Assembly (NCBI RefSeq): GCF_000372465.1
Contig: NZ_AQUZ01000002.1
Coordinates: 248,160 to 312,159 of the forward strand
DNA from: Kribbella catacumbae DSM 19601
GTDB taxonomy: Bacteria; Actinomycetota; Actinomycetes; Propionibacteriales; Kribbellaceae
Reading direction: 5' to 3'
Length of the DNA: 64,000 bases
Shown here: positions 44,126 through 53,718 of the stretch, piece after piece
Position numbering within the stretch: position 1 is the stretch's first letter
Layout of the letters: each line of letters starts with the position of its first letter
Position numbers and translations under genes: made by a program
The notes under the pieces: model-generated
Told to the model about the DNA's origin: nothing
Database searches by the model: none
What the model saw: only the letters and a program-made list of their open reading frames with translations

Positions 44126-46552
44126 ATGAACGCCACAGGTGTAGCCATTACCGGCATCGGGGTGACCTGCGCGCTGGGTACCGGGGCCGAGTCGGTCTGG
44201 GCCGGGGTGCGCGATGCCGCGAGCGGAATCGACCGGACCCGGCGGCTGGACACCTCGACGCTGAGTTGCCAGTACTCCGGCGAGGTCGGGGAGGTCCCGG
44301 TCCCGCCGATCAAGGGCCGGGGGCGGATCGATCGTGCGATCAGCCTGGCGCTGAGTACCGCGGCAGAGGCGATCGAGGATGCCAAACTCGACATCGCCGC
44401 GTTCGATCCGTACCGGGTCGGGATCGCGATGGGTACGTCGGTCGGTGGCCTCGACGCCGGTGAGCAGTACCACTGGCAACTGCTCCGCGACGGCGTCGCC
44501 GGCGCCTCGAAGCATCATCTGCTGGTGTACCCGCTGTACACGTCGACCGATGCGGTCAGCGCGGCCTTCGGACTGAAGGGCCCGAAGGTGGTGATTTCCA
44601 ACGCCTGTGCGGCCGGCGCCAACTCGATCGGCTGGGCGTTGGACGCGATCCGGGAAGGCCGGGCCGATGTGATGCTGGCCGGTGGCGTGGACGTGCTCGA
44701 CATGCTCTCGCTGGCAGGGTTCGACAGTCTGAAGGCCCTCGACGACCAGCCGTGCGCGCCGTACTCACGCAGCAGCGGACTCAACATCGGCGAGGGCGCC
44801 GCCTTCCTGGTACTCGAGTCCGCGCAGTTGGCCCAATCGCGTGGCGCGCGGGTGCTGGGTTACGTGCTGGGCTACGCGCTGACCAGTGACGCGCACCATG
44901 CGACTGCTCCGGATCCAGTGGGCGGCGGAGCGTTGAGATCGATGCGACGCGCGCTGGAGCAGGCTGGGTACACGCCGGCGGACGTCGACTACGTGAACGG
45001 TCACGGCACCGGGACCCCGGCGAACGACAGCTCCGAGCCCAAGGCCGTGACGGCGCTGTTCGGCGGCCAGAAGGTGCCGCCAATGAGCAGCACCAAGTCG
45101 CAGGTCGGCCACACACTCGGCGCGGCCGGTGCGTTGGAGGCTGCCGTCTGCGCGTTGGCGCTGCGCGAGCAGATCCTGCCGCCGACAGTGAATGTGGACG
45201 CTTCGGCCGACAGCCCGGCGTACGACATCGTGCCGAACGCCTCGCGCCCGGCCGATATCGACCTGGTGGTTTCGAACTCGTTCGCCTTCGGCGGCAACAA
45301 CTGCTCGCTGGTCCTCGGCCGGAGCCTCAAATCAGGGCCGCAGCGGCCCGACCGCCGGGTTGTGATCACCGGTGCCGGCGTGGTTTCGCCGGTAGGCCTG
45401 GGTCGCGAGGGCCTGATCACCGGCCTGCGGACAGGCACGGTCGCTATCGCGCCGGCGACCCGGATCGACACCAGCCAGGCCGCAAGCCGGCTCGCGGCTG
45501 AGATCACCGACCAGAACTACCGGCGCTGGATCAACCCTTCCTACGCCCGTCGGCTCGACCAGCTAGGCGCGTTGGTGCTGGCTGCGACGCGAGACGCCTT
45601 CTCGGATGCGGCGTACCAGATCACCCGCCAGAACGCGACCGAGGTCGGGATGGTGTTCGGCACCTGCACCGGACCGCTGGAAACGGTGGCGCAGTTGACC
45701 GAGACGATCGGTACGGAGGGCCCGCACCGGGTCAACCCACGGCTGTTCCCGAACTCGGTCATGAATGCGGCTCCCGGCCACGCCTGCCTTTCGCTGCAGA
45801 TCAAGGGGCCCTTGTCCACGCTGGCCATCGGCTGCGCCTCCGGCGTCGCCGGTCTCGGCTATGCGTCGGACCTGATCCGGCGGGGTGAGGCGGAGGTGAT
45901 GGCCGCGGTGAGCGCGGACGAGCTGACCGGGCTGCTGCACCTCGGCTACGACCACCTCGGAATACTGGCCTCGGATGCCGTCCGTCCCTACGACCGCGAG
46001 TCCAGCGGTTGCGCACTCGGTGCCGGCTCGGTGGCCCTGGTGCTCGAGTCGTTGGAGCACGCGCAACAGCGCGGGGCAACGATCCTCGCTGAGGTCCGCG
46101 GGCACGCCAGTACCGGGGACGCCTATCGCGTGGCGGGTAACGACGAATCCGGGGAAGCCTGGGCACAGTGTCACCGCAACGCGCTGGCCGCGGCAGGGCT
46201 GACGCCGGCCGACGTCGGAGTCGTGTACGGCGACGCTCGGGGAACGGCCGCGATCGACCTGGCGGAGGCCAGGGCCGTCGCCGCCGTGTTCCCGGCCGGT
46301 TCGACCCGACTGGCCAACCTCTCCGGCCAGGTCGGTCACATCCACGCCACCACCGCATTGATGTCTGTGCTCGCCGCGGCCGAGAGTGTGAGCACCAGCT
46401 GGGTTCCACCGATCGTGGGATTGCGAGACCCGTTGCCGGGGCTGGAGCCGTACGTCGGCTCGGACCATGATCCCGCTGGACGTGCCGCACTGATCACGGC
46501 GGCCAACTGGGGCGGCACGTACGCGTCGGTGGTGCTGACGCCGTGCCCTTGA
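44126..46552 (+). CDS. Fused ketosynthase - degenerate ketosynthase (KS-CLF-like)
   Basis: 808 residues, two thiolase-fold KS units in one chain. Unit 1 (1-405) has the full triad Cys161 (ISNACAAGANS), His293 (NGHGTGTP) and His329 (SQVGHTLGAAG). Unit 2 (about 411-808) keeps Cys570 (AIGCASGVAG) and His738 (QVGHIHATTA), but the first His is replaced by Asp703 (VYGDARGTA). This recalls KS-alpha/chain-length-factor pairs of type II polyketide synthases, here covalently joined. Unit 2 differs from classic CLFs in keeping the Cys. Confidence 0.88.
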   Translation: MNATGVAITGIGVTCALGTGAESVWAGVRDAASGIDRTRRLDTSTLSCQYSGEVGEVPVPPIKGRGRIDRAISLALSTAAEAIEDAKLDIAAFDPYRVGIAMGTSVGGLDAGEQYHWQLLRDGVAGASKHHLLVYPLYTSTDAVSAAFGLKGPKVVISNACAAGANSIGWALDAIREGRADVMLAGGVDVLDMLSLAGFDSLKALDDQPCAPYSRSSGLNIGEGAAFLVLESAQLAQSRGARVLGYVLGYALTSDAHHATAPDPVGGGALRSMRRALEQAGYTPADVDYVNGHGTGTPANDSSEPKAVTALFGGQKVPPMSSTKSQVGHTLGAAGALEAAVCALALREQILPPTVNVDASADSPAYDIVPNASRPADIDLVVSNSFAFGGNNCSLVLGRSLKSGPQRPDRRVVITGAGVVSPVGLGREGLITGLRTGTVAIAPATRIDTSQAASRLAAEITDQNYRRWINPSYARRLDQLGALVLAATRDAFSDAAYQITRQNATEVGMVFGTCTGPLETVAQLTETIGTEGPHRVNPRLFPNSVMNAAPGHACLSLQIKGPLSTLAIGCASGVAGLGYASDLIRRGEAEVMAAVSADELTGLLHLGYDHLGILASDAVRPYDRESSGCALGAGSVALVLESLEHAQQRGATILAEVRGHASTGDAYRVAGNDESGEAWAQCHRNALAAAGLTPADVGVVYGDARGTAAIDLAEARAVAAVFPAGSTRLANLSGQVGHIHATTALMSVLAAAESVSTSWVPPIVGLRDPLPGLEPYVGSDHDPAGRAALITAANWGGTYASVVLTPCP

Positions 46553-46923
46553 CACCGCCGGTTCCCGTTTGTGTTCGCGTCGTCCAGGTTCCCTCCGATG
46601 CTTGGACGGATCGAGCCTGGCGGCAGCTGGTGAGCCCTGCCGAGTTGGCCTACTGCGCGGGGTTCGCCCGCGCCGGCGAGCACCTGGCCGCGCGGGTGGC
46701 GGCGAAGCACGCAGTCGCCGAGGCACTGCAATGGCCCGGGCCGGTTCCGTGGCAGGGGATTGAGATTCTCCGTACGCCGCCGTCGGCGCCGGTGGTATCG
46801 CTGGCCGGTGCGATCGAGCGGTGGCGCAGGCAAGCGAATCTCCTGGTGCCGCGGGTGTCTCTCAGCCATGCCGCTGGGTACGCCGTAGCGCTGGCCTGGC
46901 TGCCAGACGGGGCCGCAGCGTGA
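46543..46923 (+). CDS. Second AcpS-like protein, catalytic motif altered
   Basis: 126 residues from GTG 46543, overlapping the KS gene by 10 bp. The AcpS C-terminal pattern is visible (RVAAKHAVAEAL, then VSLAGAI and VSLSHAAGYAVALAWL). The catalytic KE dipeptide is KH and the later Lys is Glu. The N-terminal GVD motif is missing. It may be inactive or a partner of the AcpS at 40090. Confidence 0.65.
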   Translation: MPLTPPVPVCVRVVQVPSDAWTDRAWRQLVSPAELAYCAGFARAGEHLAARVAAKHAVAEALQWPGPVPWQGIEILRTPPSAPVVSLAGAIERWRRQANLLVPRVSLSHAAGYAVALAWLPDGAAA

Positions 46924-47696
46924 CACCGACGCCCATGCGAGCGGGCTCGGGCCTGGCCGGCCGCAGCGCCCTGGTCACAGGTGCGGGTAGCGGCATCGGC
47001 CGTGCGGTGGCTGCGGGTTTGGCCGCGGCTGGTGCCGGGGTCGTGCTCGCTGATGTCGACGGTGGTCGGTGTGAGGCGGCAGCCGCGGAGATCGAGGCGG
47101 CCGGGTTCCCCGGCCGGGTCGTGGCGGCCAAAGCCGACGTCACCGACCCCGGCGAGTGGTCGAGGCTCACCAGGACTGCCCGTCGGTGTTTCGGCTATCC
47201 CACGCTACTGGTGAACAACGCCGGTGTCCTTGGGGGGCATGGCCTCGCCGGTGTCACGGCCGATGAATGGGATCGGGTCGTCGATGTCAGTCAGCGCGGC
47301 ACTTGGCTGGGAATGCAGACCGTCGTACCGTGCATGCACCTGGCCGGTGGCGGCGCGATCGTGAACGTGTCCTCGGTATTCGGTCTGGTCGGCTCCGGCG
47401 CTGCGTTCGCGTATCACGGGGCCAAGGGCGCTGTGACAGCGATGACCCGCGCGGCGGCTGTCGAGCTCGCGGCCGCGAGGATCCGGGTGAACGCCGTCTC
47501 GCCTGGCCTGGTCGAGACACCGATGACAGTGGCGCTGCCGGCGCAATTCGTGGCCGACTTCGTGGCTGCGACGCCGATGCGCCGGATGGCAGTGCCGCGT
47601 GAGATCGCTGCAGCCGTGCTGTTCCTCTTGTCCGACAACGCCTCGTTCGTCACCGGCACCGACCTGCTGGTCGACGGCGGCTACGCAGCGAGATGA
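46920..47696 (+). CDS. SDR-family oxidoreductase
   Basis: 258 residues from GTG 46920 (overlaps the previous stop by GTGA; ATG 46935 is an alternative). TGAGSGIGRAVA, NNAGVLGG, VSSVFGL and YHGAKGA give the complete SDR active site; VTGTDLLVDGGY closes it. Probably reduces or oxidises a cluster intermediate. Last biosynthetic gene before the regulator. Confidence 0.88.
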   Translation: MTPTPMRAGSGLAGRSALVTGAGSGIGRAVAAGLAAAGAGVVLADVDGGRCEAAAAEIEAAGFPGRVVAAKADVTDPGEWSRLTRTARRCFGYPTLLVNNAGVLGGHGLAGVTADEWDRVVDVSQRGTWLGMQTVVPCMHLAGGGAIVNVSSVFGLVGSGAAFAYHGAKGAVTAMTRAAAVELAAARIRVNAVSPGLVETPMTVALPAQFVADFVAATPMRRMAVPREIAAAVLFLLSDNASFVTGTDLLVDGGYAAR

Positions 47697-47836
47697 GCCG
47701 GAAACTGGCCACGGGAGAGGGTGTTGTCCACTAGGTCAACACACCGAGCGTGGGACTAGCCTCACCGAGTGTAATGAAACGGTCGTTGGAGGCGGTAGCG
47801 GAGTTTCCAGGCACGGGGTTGGACTAGGAGGCACTA

Positions 47837-50278
47837 GTGGCCAGGCAACGTGATACGGCAGGCCTGGGCCTGCCAGGCGACCCGCAGGCCGGCGGCCGTG
47901 GTTCCTCGGAGCGGATCGGCCCGGCGGCCGCAGCCTGGGCGGCCGGCGTGCACCCGCCCAACCAGATGGTCGGCCGTGACGACGAGCGCGCCGCGCTTCG
48001 GCAGATCGTTCAAGGCGCGGCCCAGCTGGTCACCCTCACCGGCCCCGGCGGTACCGGCAAGACCCGGCTGGCTCAGGCTGTGGTCGGCGATGTGCGGGCA
48101 GGGTTCCGGGACGGCGCCTGGCCGGTCGAACTCGCGTCGCTGTCCGAGCCGAGCCAGATCACCGGCGCGGTCGCGGCTGCCTGCCGGGCCGTGTTCGCCA
48201 GCAGCTCCCAGCACCCGGACAACCTCCATGACGGGTTGCGAGATCGCGAACTGCTGCTGGTGCTCGACAACTGCGAGCAGGTCGCGGACGGCGTTGCCGA
48301 CCTGCTGACCAGTCTGCTCTCGCACTGTCGCGGTCTGCGAGTCTTGACCACGAGTCGTCAGCCGCTGCAGATCTACGGTGAGCGGTTGTACCCGGTCCGG
48401 CCGCTGCCGCTGGTGCACTCCTTGCGCGTGCCGTTGGCCGAGATTGCGGCGGTCCCCTCGATCGCACTCTTCGTGCAGCGGGCCCGGGCCGTCGCACCGG
48501 ATTTCGCCCTGACCGACGACAACGTGGGCGACGTGGCCGAGATCTGCCGGCTCGTCGACGGACTGCCACTGGCCATCGAGCTCGCCGCGACGAAGCTCCG
48601 GCTGTTCGGTCCACCTGCCCTGCTGGCCAGGCTGCGCGACGGTATCGACATCCTGCGCCTCGAACTGACCGACGTACCACGTCGCCAGCAGACCATGCGG
48701 GCGGCGATCCTCTGGGGCTACCAGTTGCTGACCAAGGAGGAGCGCGACCTACTCATCAGGCTCGGGGTTTTCGCGGGCGGCTTCAACGCGGCGGCCGTGG
48801 TGGCCGTCGTACAGCTGACTCAGCCTCGCGGAGACGAGTTGCTGGAAGCCCTGCTGGACAAGGGGATGTTGACTTCGTCCGTCGGTGCTGACGGCGAGCC
48901 GCGGTTCGATCAGTTGCATACGACCAGGGCGTTCTGCGTCGAGCGACTGCGGAGCACCGATGACGAGCAAGAGGTGCGCGACCGGCACGCCGAGTACGTC
49001 CTGCGACTGGTCGCCGAAGCCGAGCAGGATCTTCGCGGCGGACGACGCGCCGCGCATGTTCGCCGGCTGACGTCGGACCAGGCCAACGCCCGGGTGGCCT
49101 ATCAGCACCTGCGGGCCCGCGGTGACGCCGATGCTGCGCTTGCGCTGGCGACTGGGATGTGGCGGTTCATGTTCAGTCAGGGCCACTTGTGTGAGGGCCT
49201 GCAGATGCTGGAGGAGACGCTGGCGGACGGCTCGGTTCGCACGGACAGCAAGCTCGGTGCCGAGGCTCTGCATGCCGCCGGCATGCTGGCGATGGCGGTC
49301 GGGAAGTACGCCTCCGCAGAGGGCTACCAGCGGCGCGCGGTTGCGGCCTTCCACGACCTCGGCGAGGCGGTCGGTGAGGCAGCCGCCTTGAACTGCCTGG
49401 GAAATCTCGCCAGAGTCCGCGGCGATCTGCCTGCGGCCCGGAGGCTGTGCGAACAGAGCTTGGCGATCTGGCGGGCAGTCGAGGCTCCCAGGGCGGCAGC
49501 GCTGGTGCTCATCGACCTGGCCACGATCTCGATGAGGCGAGGTGACGTGTCGGCGGTGGACGAGGCGATCAGTTTCGCGTTGCCGCTGCTGGAGGACGAC
49601 GGTGACGACTGGAACGCCCGCAGTGCTCGCGCGCTGGCTGGGCTGATGGCCTTCCGGCGAGGGGATCAGCAGAAGGCCGAGCAGATCTGCCGGACCGTGG
49701 CGTCGGAGGCGGTCGAGACGGACACACATCAGGGCACGCCGTTCGCTCTGGAGGCGCTGGCCCTGGTGCTCGCGGGCCGCCGCCGGCCTCCGACAGATCA
49801 GGCGGCCGTTCGCTTGATCGCGGCGGCAGGCTCGATCAGGGCCGAGACGCACAGCTACGCGTGCGCGGAGATCCTGACGTACGTCGACCGCGCGCTGCAG
49901 CACCTGCGGCAACGGCTGGGGACCGTTGCCTTCGACAACGCCTGCATCGCGGGGAAGACGCTCCCGCTGCCGACCTTGCTGGACGAGGATGCCGGACTGG
50001 TTGAGCAACCCGCCTGGACCGAGGCGGCCGCTCGGACGGAACGCATCGACTCGGACCGCACACCGGCCGATGTGTTCCAGGGCACGTCACTCACCGCGCG
50101 CGAACGGGAAGTCGTCGTACTGGTCGCGAACGGACTGACCAACCGTCAGATTGCGAACCGGCTGAACATCGCCGAGTGGACGGCAACGAACCACGTTCGG
50201 CACGTGATGCGCAAGCTCGGTATGCCGTCGCGCGTTCATGTCGCCCAGTGGGTCACCCAGCGGTACCTGGCCCAGTGA
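47837..50278 (+). CDS. Large LuxR-family regulator with STAND NTPase and TPR domains
   Basis: 813 residues. P-loop LTGPGGTGKTRLAQ (about 65-80), Walker B LLLVLDNCEQ, NB-ARC GLPLAIELAA, TPR-like helices (about 430-690) and a C-terminal LuxR HTH (LTAREREVVVLVANGLTNRQ to MRKLGMPSRVHVAQWV). Such proteins are pathway-specific activators of secondary metabolism. Same strand as the cluster, 140 bp after it. Confidence 0.9.
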   Translation: MARQRDTAGLGLPGDPQAGGRGSSERIGPAAAAWAAGVHPPNQMVGRDDERAALRQIVQGAAQLVTLTGPGGTGKTRLAQAVVGDVRAGFRDGAWPVELASLSEPSQITGAVAAACRAVFASSSQHPDNLHDGLRDRELLLVLDNCEQVADGVADLLTSLLSHCRGLRVLTTSRQPLQIYGERLYPVRPLPLVHSLRVPLAEIAAVPSIALFVQRARAVAPDFALTDDNVGDVAEICRLVDGLPLAIELAATKLRLFGPPALLARLRDGIDILRLELTDVPRRQQTMRAAILWGYQLLTKEERDLLIRLGVFAGGFNAAAVVAVVQLTQPRGDELLEALLDKGMLTSSVGADGEPRFDQLHTTRAFCVERLRSTDDEQEVRDRHAEYVLRLVAEAEQDLRGGRRAAHVRRLTSDQANARVAYQHLRARGDADAALALATGMWRFMFSQGHLCEGLQMLEETLADGSVRTDSKLGAEALHAAGMLAMAVGKYASAEGYQRRAVAAFHDLGEAVGEAAALNCLGNLARVRGDLPAARRLCEQSLAIWRAVEAPRAAALVLIDLATISMRRGDVSAVDEAISFALPLLEDDGDDWNARSARALAGLMAFRRGDQQKAEQICRTVASEAVETDTHQGTPFALEALALVLAGRRRPPTDQAAVRLIAAAGSIRAETHSYACAEILTYVDRALQHLRQRLGTVAFDNACIAGKTLPLPTLLDEDAGLVEQPAWTEAAARTERIDSDRTPADVFQGTSLTAREREVVVLVANGLTNRQIANRLNIAEWTATNHVRHVMRKLGMPSRVHVAQWVTQRYLAQ

Positions 50279-50353
50279 GCCCGGGGGTGCTCGAGGCCCC
50301 GATTTGGTTGCACACCGGCCATCGCTTGCCAGACCGCCGCTAGCATCGTCGGC

Positions 50354-50725
50354 ATGGCAACGCGGCTTGTGCAAATCAACATGAAGGCTCGGGACGACTC
50401 CGCGCTGGGCAGTTTCTGGGCGGAGGCGCTCGGCTGGACAGTCTCCAGCGAGGGACCCGGCGTGACCAATCTCGAACCCGAGGGCTTCGTCTACCCCGAC
50501 CCCGTCGCCGTCTGCCTCGACCTCATCGCCTCCCCGGAACCCAAGACGGTGAAGAACCGCGTGCACGTCGACCTCGCCACCACCTCCGCGGCCCATCAGG
50601 CGGAGGTAGTCACTCGCCTCAAGGATCTCGGCGCAACACCCGCCGACGTAGGCCAGGGCGATGTCCCCTGGACGGTCATGGCCGACCCAGAGGGCAACGA
50701 GTTCTGCCTCCTCGCCCCAGGCTGA
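50354..50725 (+). CDS. VOC-family (glyoxalase-like) protein
   Basis: 123 residues; MATRLVQINMKARDDSALGSFWAEALGW opening and DPEGNEFCLLAPG end, standard for the actinobacterial VOC group. Ligand unknown. No operon partner. Confidence 0.85.
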   Translation: MATRLVQINMKARDDSALGSFWAEALGWTVSSEGPGVTNLEPEGFVYPDPVAVCLDLIASPEPKTVKNRVHVDLATTSAAHQAEVVTRLKDLGATPADVGQGDVPWTVMADPEGNEFCLLAPG

Positions 50726-50789
50726 CCCAAACCCTCTTCACCCGCTCACTACGGCCACGAGCCCGGATTGGCGACGCGCCCTAGCCGGC

Positions 50790-50807
50790 ATCAAGGCGCG
50801 CCTTGAT
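50790..50807. repeat. Perfect 18-bp palindrome
   Basis: ATCAAGGCG followed directly by CGCCTTGAT, between the VOC gene and the converging 50911 gene. A half copy (ATCAAGGCGCGCC) recurs near 53113. It could end transcription of the VOC gene. Confidence 0.5.
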
Positions 50808-50910
50808 CCATAGGAGCCAAATTCGGCAAGTGGGATCGGCGGGAGGGTGTGATCCGCCAGGAGATCCGCGACACTAGGTGATGTACTGCCGGTCGGGTCA
50901 GAGAAACCGA

Positions 50911-51246
50911 CTAGCTGTCCCCCATCGCCAGTTCGTGGAAGTACGTGACGGGCTTGCCCAATGCGTTGGCGTACGCGATCTCGCGGCGGGTGGCCTCCCC
51001 GATGTAGCCACCGGGGTTCACGATTCGTACCTCATCTGCGAGGTCGATCCTGCGGAGGTGCAGCTCGCCCAAGGCCCGCACGAGCAAAGGATCCAGCACA
51101 GGCGCCTCGGTGGCCTCCGGAGCCAGGACGATCGCCAGATCGACCGTCAAGCGCGTGCGCTCGGTCGCAAACTCCCTGCTGAAGCGCAGGGAACCGCACA
51201 GACAAACGATCTTCGGGCGAGCAACCGGCACGTTGGACATGGACAC
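50911..51246 (-). CDS. Nucleoside 2-deoxyribosyltransferase-like protein
   Basis: 111 residues. IVCLCGSLRFSREFATER matches the CGS(M/L)RF opening of the fold, and LADEVRIVNPGGYIGEATRREIAYA the segment with the catalytic Glu. Enzymes of this fold exchange or hydrolyse N-glycosidic bonds of nucleosides. Alone, no partner. Confidence 0.72.
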   Translation of the reverse strand: MSMSNVPVARPKIVCLCGSLRFSREFATERTRLTVDLAIVLAPEATEAPVLDPLLVRALGELHLRRIDLADEVRIVNPGGYIGEATRREIAYANALGKPVTYFHELAMGDS

Positions 51247-51481
51247 CCTTCAAGAGCCAAAGATCCCTCCAGCATTCCATGCTGCCGTTGATGCCCAGCC
51301 AGTGGGACGGCGTCAGGCGATAGACGGAATGAGAGTGATCCGCGCCCGGCGAGCTGAGGTCCAAGCTTTACGCCGGGGGAGACCCGACCTCCAAGACCCG
51401 CGTGTACCTACGCGAGACCATTCCAGCCGGCCGGCGGAGCATGCACGCCCAGCTCGAGGCGTGCCTGCTCCGCGGCGATGC

Positions 51482-51580
51482 TCAGTCGGCGACGAGGCCG
51501 TACCACTTTCCGTAGGACTTGAACTTGAAGTAGTACTCGGTGCCGTCCTTGACGTTGGTCGCGATCTCCTACCAGCCGGT
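51482..51580 (-). pseudogene. Remnant of a secreted-protein C-terminus
   Basis: Minus frame reads ETTGW, TAG, then EIATNVKDGTEYYF and KFKSYGKWYGLVAD before TGA. The stop sits where Tyr (TAC) would fit. The tail has the aromatic/charged pattern of extracellular beta domains. The region 51247-51658 otherwise shows no gene. Confidence 0.35.
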
Positions 51581-51658
51581 GGTCTCCCTGGCCGTTGTCC
51601 ACCGCATCGTCGCCGAGCACGACACCCTGCTGCTCGCCGGAGAGGACCAGCCATGAAG

Positions 51659-52303
51659 CTAGGAGTTACTGCGTGCGAAGAGAATCGCTTGCTGAGCTTT
51701 CGCGTCCGGGTCGAGCAGCATCTGGGCATCGACCACGAATCCGGCATTGCGCAGCCAGGATGCCACCTGGTCAGGCTGACGGCGGTGGACATGGACCTTC
51801 ATCGGATGACCGCCATAGCCCTCCGTCTTCAACTGCGACTCGTCGCCGACGTGAAACAGGAGCTGCAGGGGTCCGCCGGGACGCAACGCCCGGTGGAAGT
51901 GCCCGAACACAGTCGGTACCTCGTCGTCGGGGATGTGGATCAACGACTGCCAGGCGACCAGGCCGGCCACCGAACCGACGGGGAGGTCCAGGTTCGTCAT
52001 CGAGCCCACCTCGAACCGCAGGCCGGGGTGGTCGCGCCGGGCCACGTCGATCATCCCCGGGGAGACGTCGATACCGAAGGCGTCGACACCGAGCTGATGC
52101 AGGTGGGCGGTGACCTCCCCGGGGCCGCAGCCGACGTCCGCGACCGGTCCGCCGCCGGCCGTCCGCACACTGTCGGCGAACAACGCCAGAGCCGCGCGAA
52201 GGTACTGGTGTCCGGCGAGGGCGCCGCGCACTTGGTCGGCATAGCTGACCGCGACTGTGTCATAAGAGGTTCGGGTGTCGGCCAGCCAGTTGTCCGTGGT
52301 CAC
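51659..52303 (-). CDS. Class I SAM-dependent methyltransferase
   Basis: About 214 residues from GTG 52303; the frame is open further to TTG 52372. TRTSYDTVAVSYADQVRG opening, SAM motif VADVGCGPGEVTAHL, VAWQSLIHIPDDEV and LRPGGPLQLLFH. Typical small-molecule methyltransferase of actinobacteria; substrate unknown. Confidence 0.83.
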   Translation of the reverse strand: MTTDNWLADTRTSYDTVAVSYADQVRGALAGHQYLRAALALFADSVRTAGGGPVADVGCGPGEVTAHLHQLGVDAFGIDVSPGMIDVARRDHPGLRFEVGSMTNLDLPVGSVAGLVAWQSLIHIPDDEVPTVFGHFHRALRPGGPLQLLFHVGDESQLKTEGYGGHPMKVHVHRRQPDQVASWLRNAGFVVDAQMLLDPDAKAQQAILFARSNS

Positions 52304-52442
52304 GACGGCACGATATTCCACGTTCACGACTTCGTGGACGCCGACGCAGAGCGACCGATCACGGCTCGCCAACTGGCCCAGAACGCCGCCGCAACGAGGC
52401 CAGCATCCGGAGTGCGATGAACCGCCTACTGCGTCAGAAGGC

Positions 52443-52901
52443 TCAGAGGTATGGGTTGTCTCGGCCCGTACTGGTCGCGCACCGCAGGGTGCCGGCTGAG
52501 TCTGTGTAGACGCATACCCACAGGCCTGCCCTCGCCACGCCTCTGACGTCGCTGATCCTGATGGTCCCGAAGTTGGTGCCGTTGGGCCCGCAGCCGTTGG
52601 TGTCCGCCTTCAAGGGGCCGAGATGCCTGCGAATTCCGTTGGCGTCCACCACCGACATCTGGGCCCGCACCGGACGGCCGTCACCGGGACAGACGTCGCG
52701 CACCGTGAAGTTCCGGCAGACGGCCTCCGTCCGGCTGATGAAGTCGATGTCCGCCCGGGCGTACCCACCACTGCCGGAGGTTCCCGGGTAGTACACGCGA
52801 ACCGAGTCCGGTCCGTCGGTCGCCTGCGCAGGACTTGCCACCAACAACCCAATCAACACCGCTGCGACCCCTACCACGGCCCTCAGAACGCGTGCCTTCA
52901 T
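52443..52901 (-). CDS. Secreted small protein of unknown function
   Basis: 152 residues from ATG 52901 with GGAGG upstream. Signal peptide (VLRAVVGVAAVLIGLLVASPAQA) cleaved after AQA; mature part has six cysteines (EAVCRNF, RDVCPGD, NGCGPNG, LWVCVYT, LRCATS). Compact disulfide-bonded exoprotein; no family recognised. Confidence 0.65.
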   Translation of the reverse strand: MKARVLRAVVGVAAVLIGLLVASPAQATDGPDSVRVYYPGTSGSGGYARADIDFISRTEAVCRNFTVRDVCPGDGRPVRAQMSVVDANGIRRHLGPLKADTNGCGPNGTNFGTIRISDVRGVARAGLWVCVYTDSAGTLRCATSTGRDNPYL

Positions 52902-53187
52902 CAATCCTCCAAGAGAGATGTCCTCGAGCCGGCTTGCGCCCGCCCGCTGAATGTGTCGCGACTGTATGAGCTGTCACCGACGTGTCCCTGCCCGTACCGC
53001 ACCCGTACCGCGGTCCTGAAAGACGCCGGCGGCAGGTGGGCGCCAGGAAGGCTCGCTGGCCGCACGCCGACGCGTGAGCGCGACCTAGGCCTGGTCGCGT
53101 CGCGGCACTAAGCGATCAAGGCGCGCCGCGTGCGCGGGGCCGGCTGTGCGCATGCGGCCTCCGGCCGTTCACCGGGTGGGATGCTCC

Positions 53188-53562
53188 TCACCTGTCCTGA
53201 TCTCCGGCGGGTGGCATCGAGGGAAAGCGCTCGAGGTACGCACGAGCACGCGGGCGCGGGTCGGCGTAGTACTGGTCCGGCAGGCGATGCGCCATGGTCG
53301 CGCAGAAGGTCGCGAGATCGGCGGGGATGGGGATGATCTCCCACGGCCGGTCGGGCTCGTACTCCGCAGTGCAGGCGAGCAGCTCCTCTTCGAGCGTCCA
53401 CCCGTGGTGGTCGAGGATGTAACAGGCCCCGGCTGCGAAGAACGCCTGATCCCTCCGCCGCCACGCCAGTTCCTGATCAACCCCGTTCAGCCGCAGTACG
53501 TCGAAACTTCGCCGCCGCCGTGTACATGACGGCGACCGTAGCTCCACCCACCGACAATCCAA
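53188..53562 (-). CDS. Hypothetical protein
   Basis: Up to 124 residues. The body (LAWRRRDQAFFAAGACYILDHHGWTLEEELLACTAEYEPDRPW is the middle part, split here: residues about 33-75) looks like a real folded protein with many Trp and acidic residues, but the start is unclear and no family is recognised. The first 20 residues are Arg/Ser-rich and may be untranslated. Confidence 0.45.
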   Translation of the reverse strand: MDCRWVELRSPSCTRRRRSFDVLRLNGVDQELAWRRRDQAFFAAGACYILDHHGWTLEEELLACTAEYEPDRPWEIIPIPADLATFCATMAHRLPDQYYADPRPRARAYLERFPSMPPAGDQDR

Positions 53563-53718
53563 ACCGGGCGGGTCACACAGCTGCTCAGGGCCGGGGGCGT
53601 CGCGTGGTTGGTGCTCAGGGCAACGGACTCCTCATGGGAACGTCATCGGTTCGATCCGACAGGGCGACTCCAGGAAAGTGATGGCAAAGGGGGTCGGCGC
53701 GTATGTAAGGTTGCCGGA

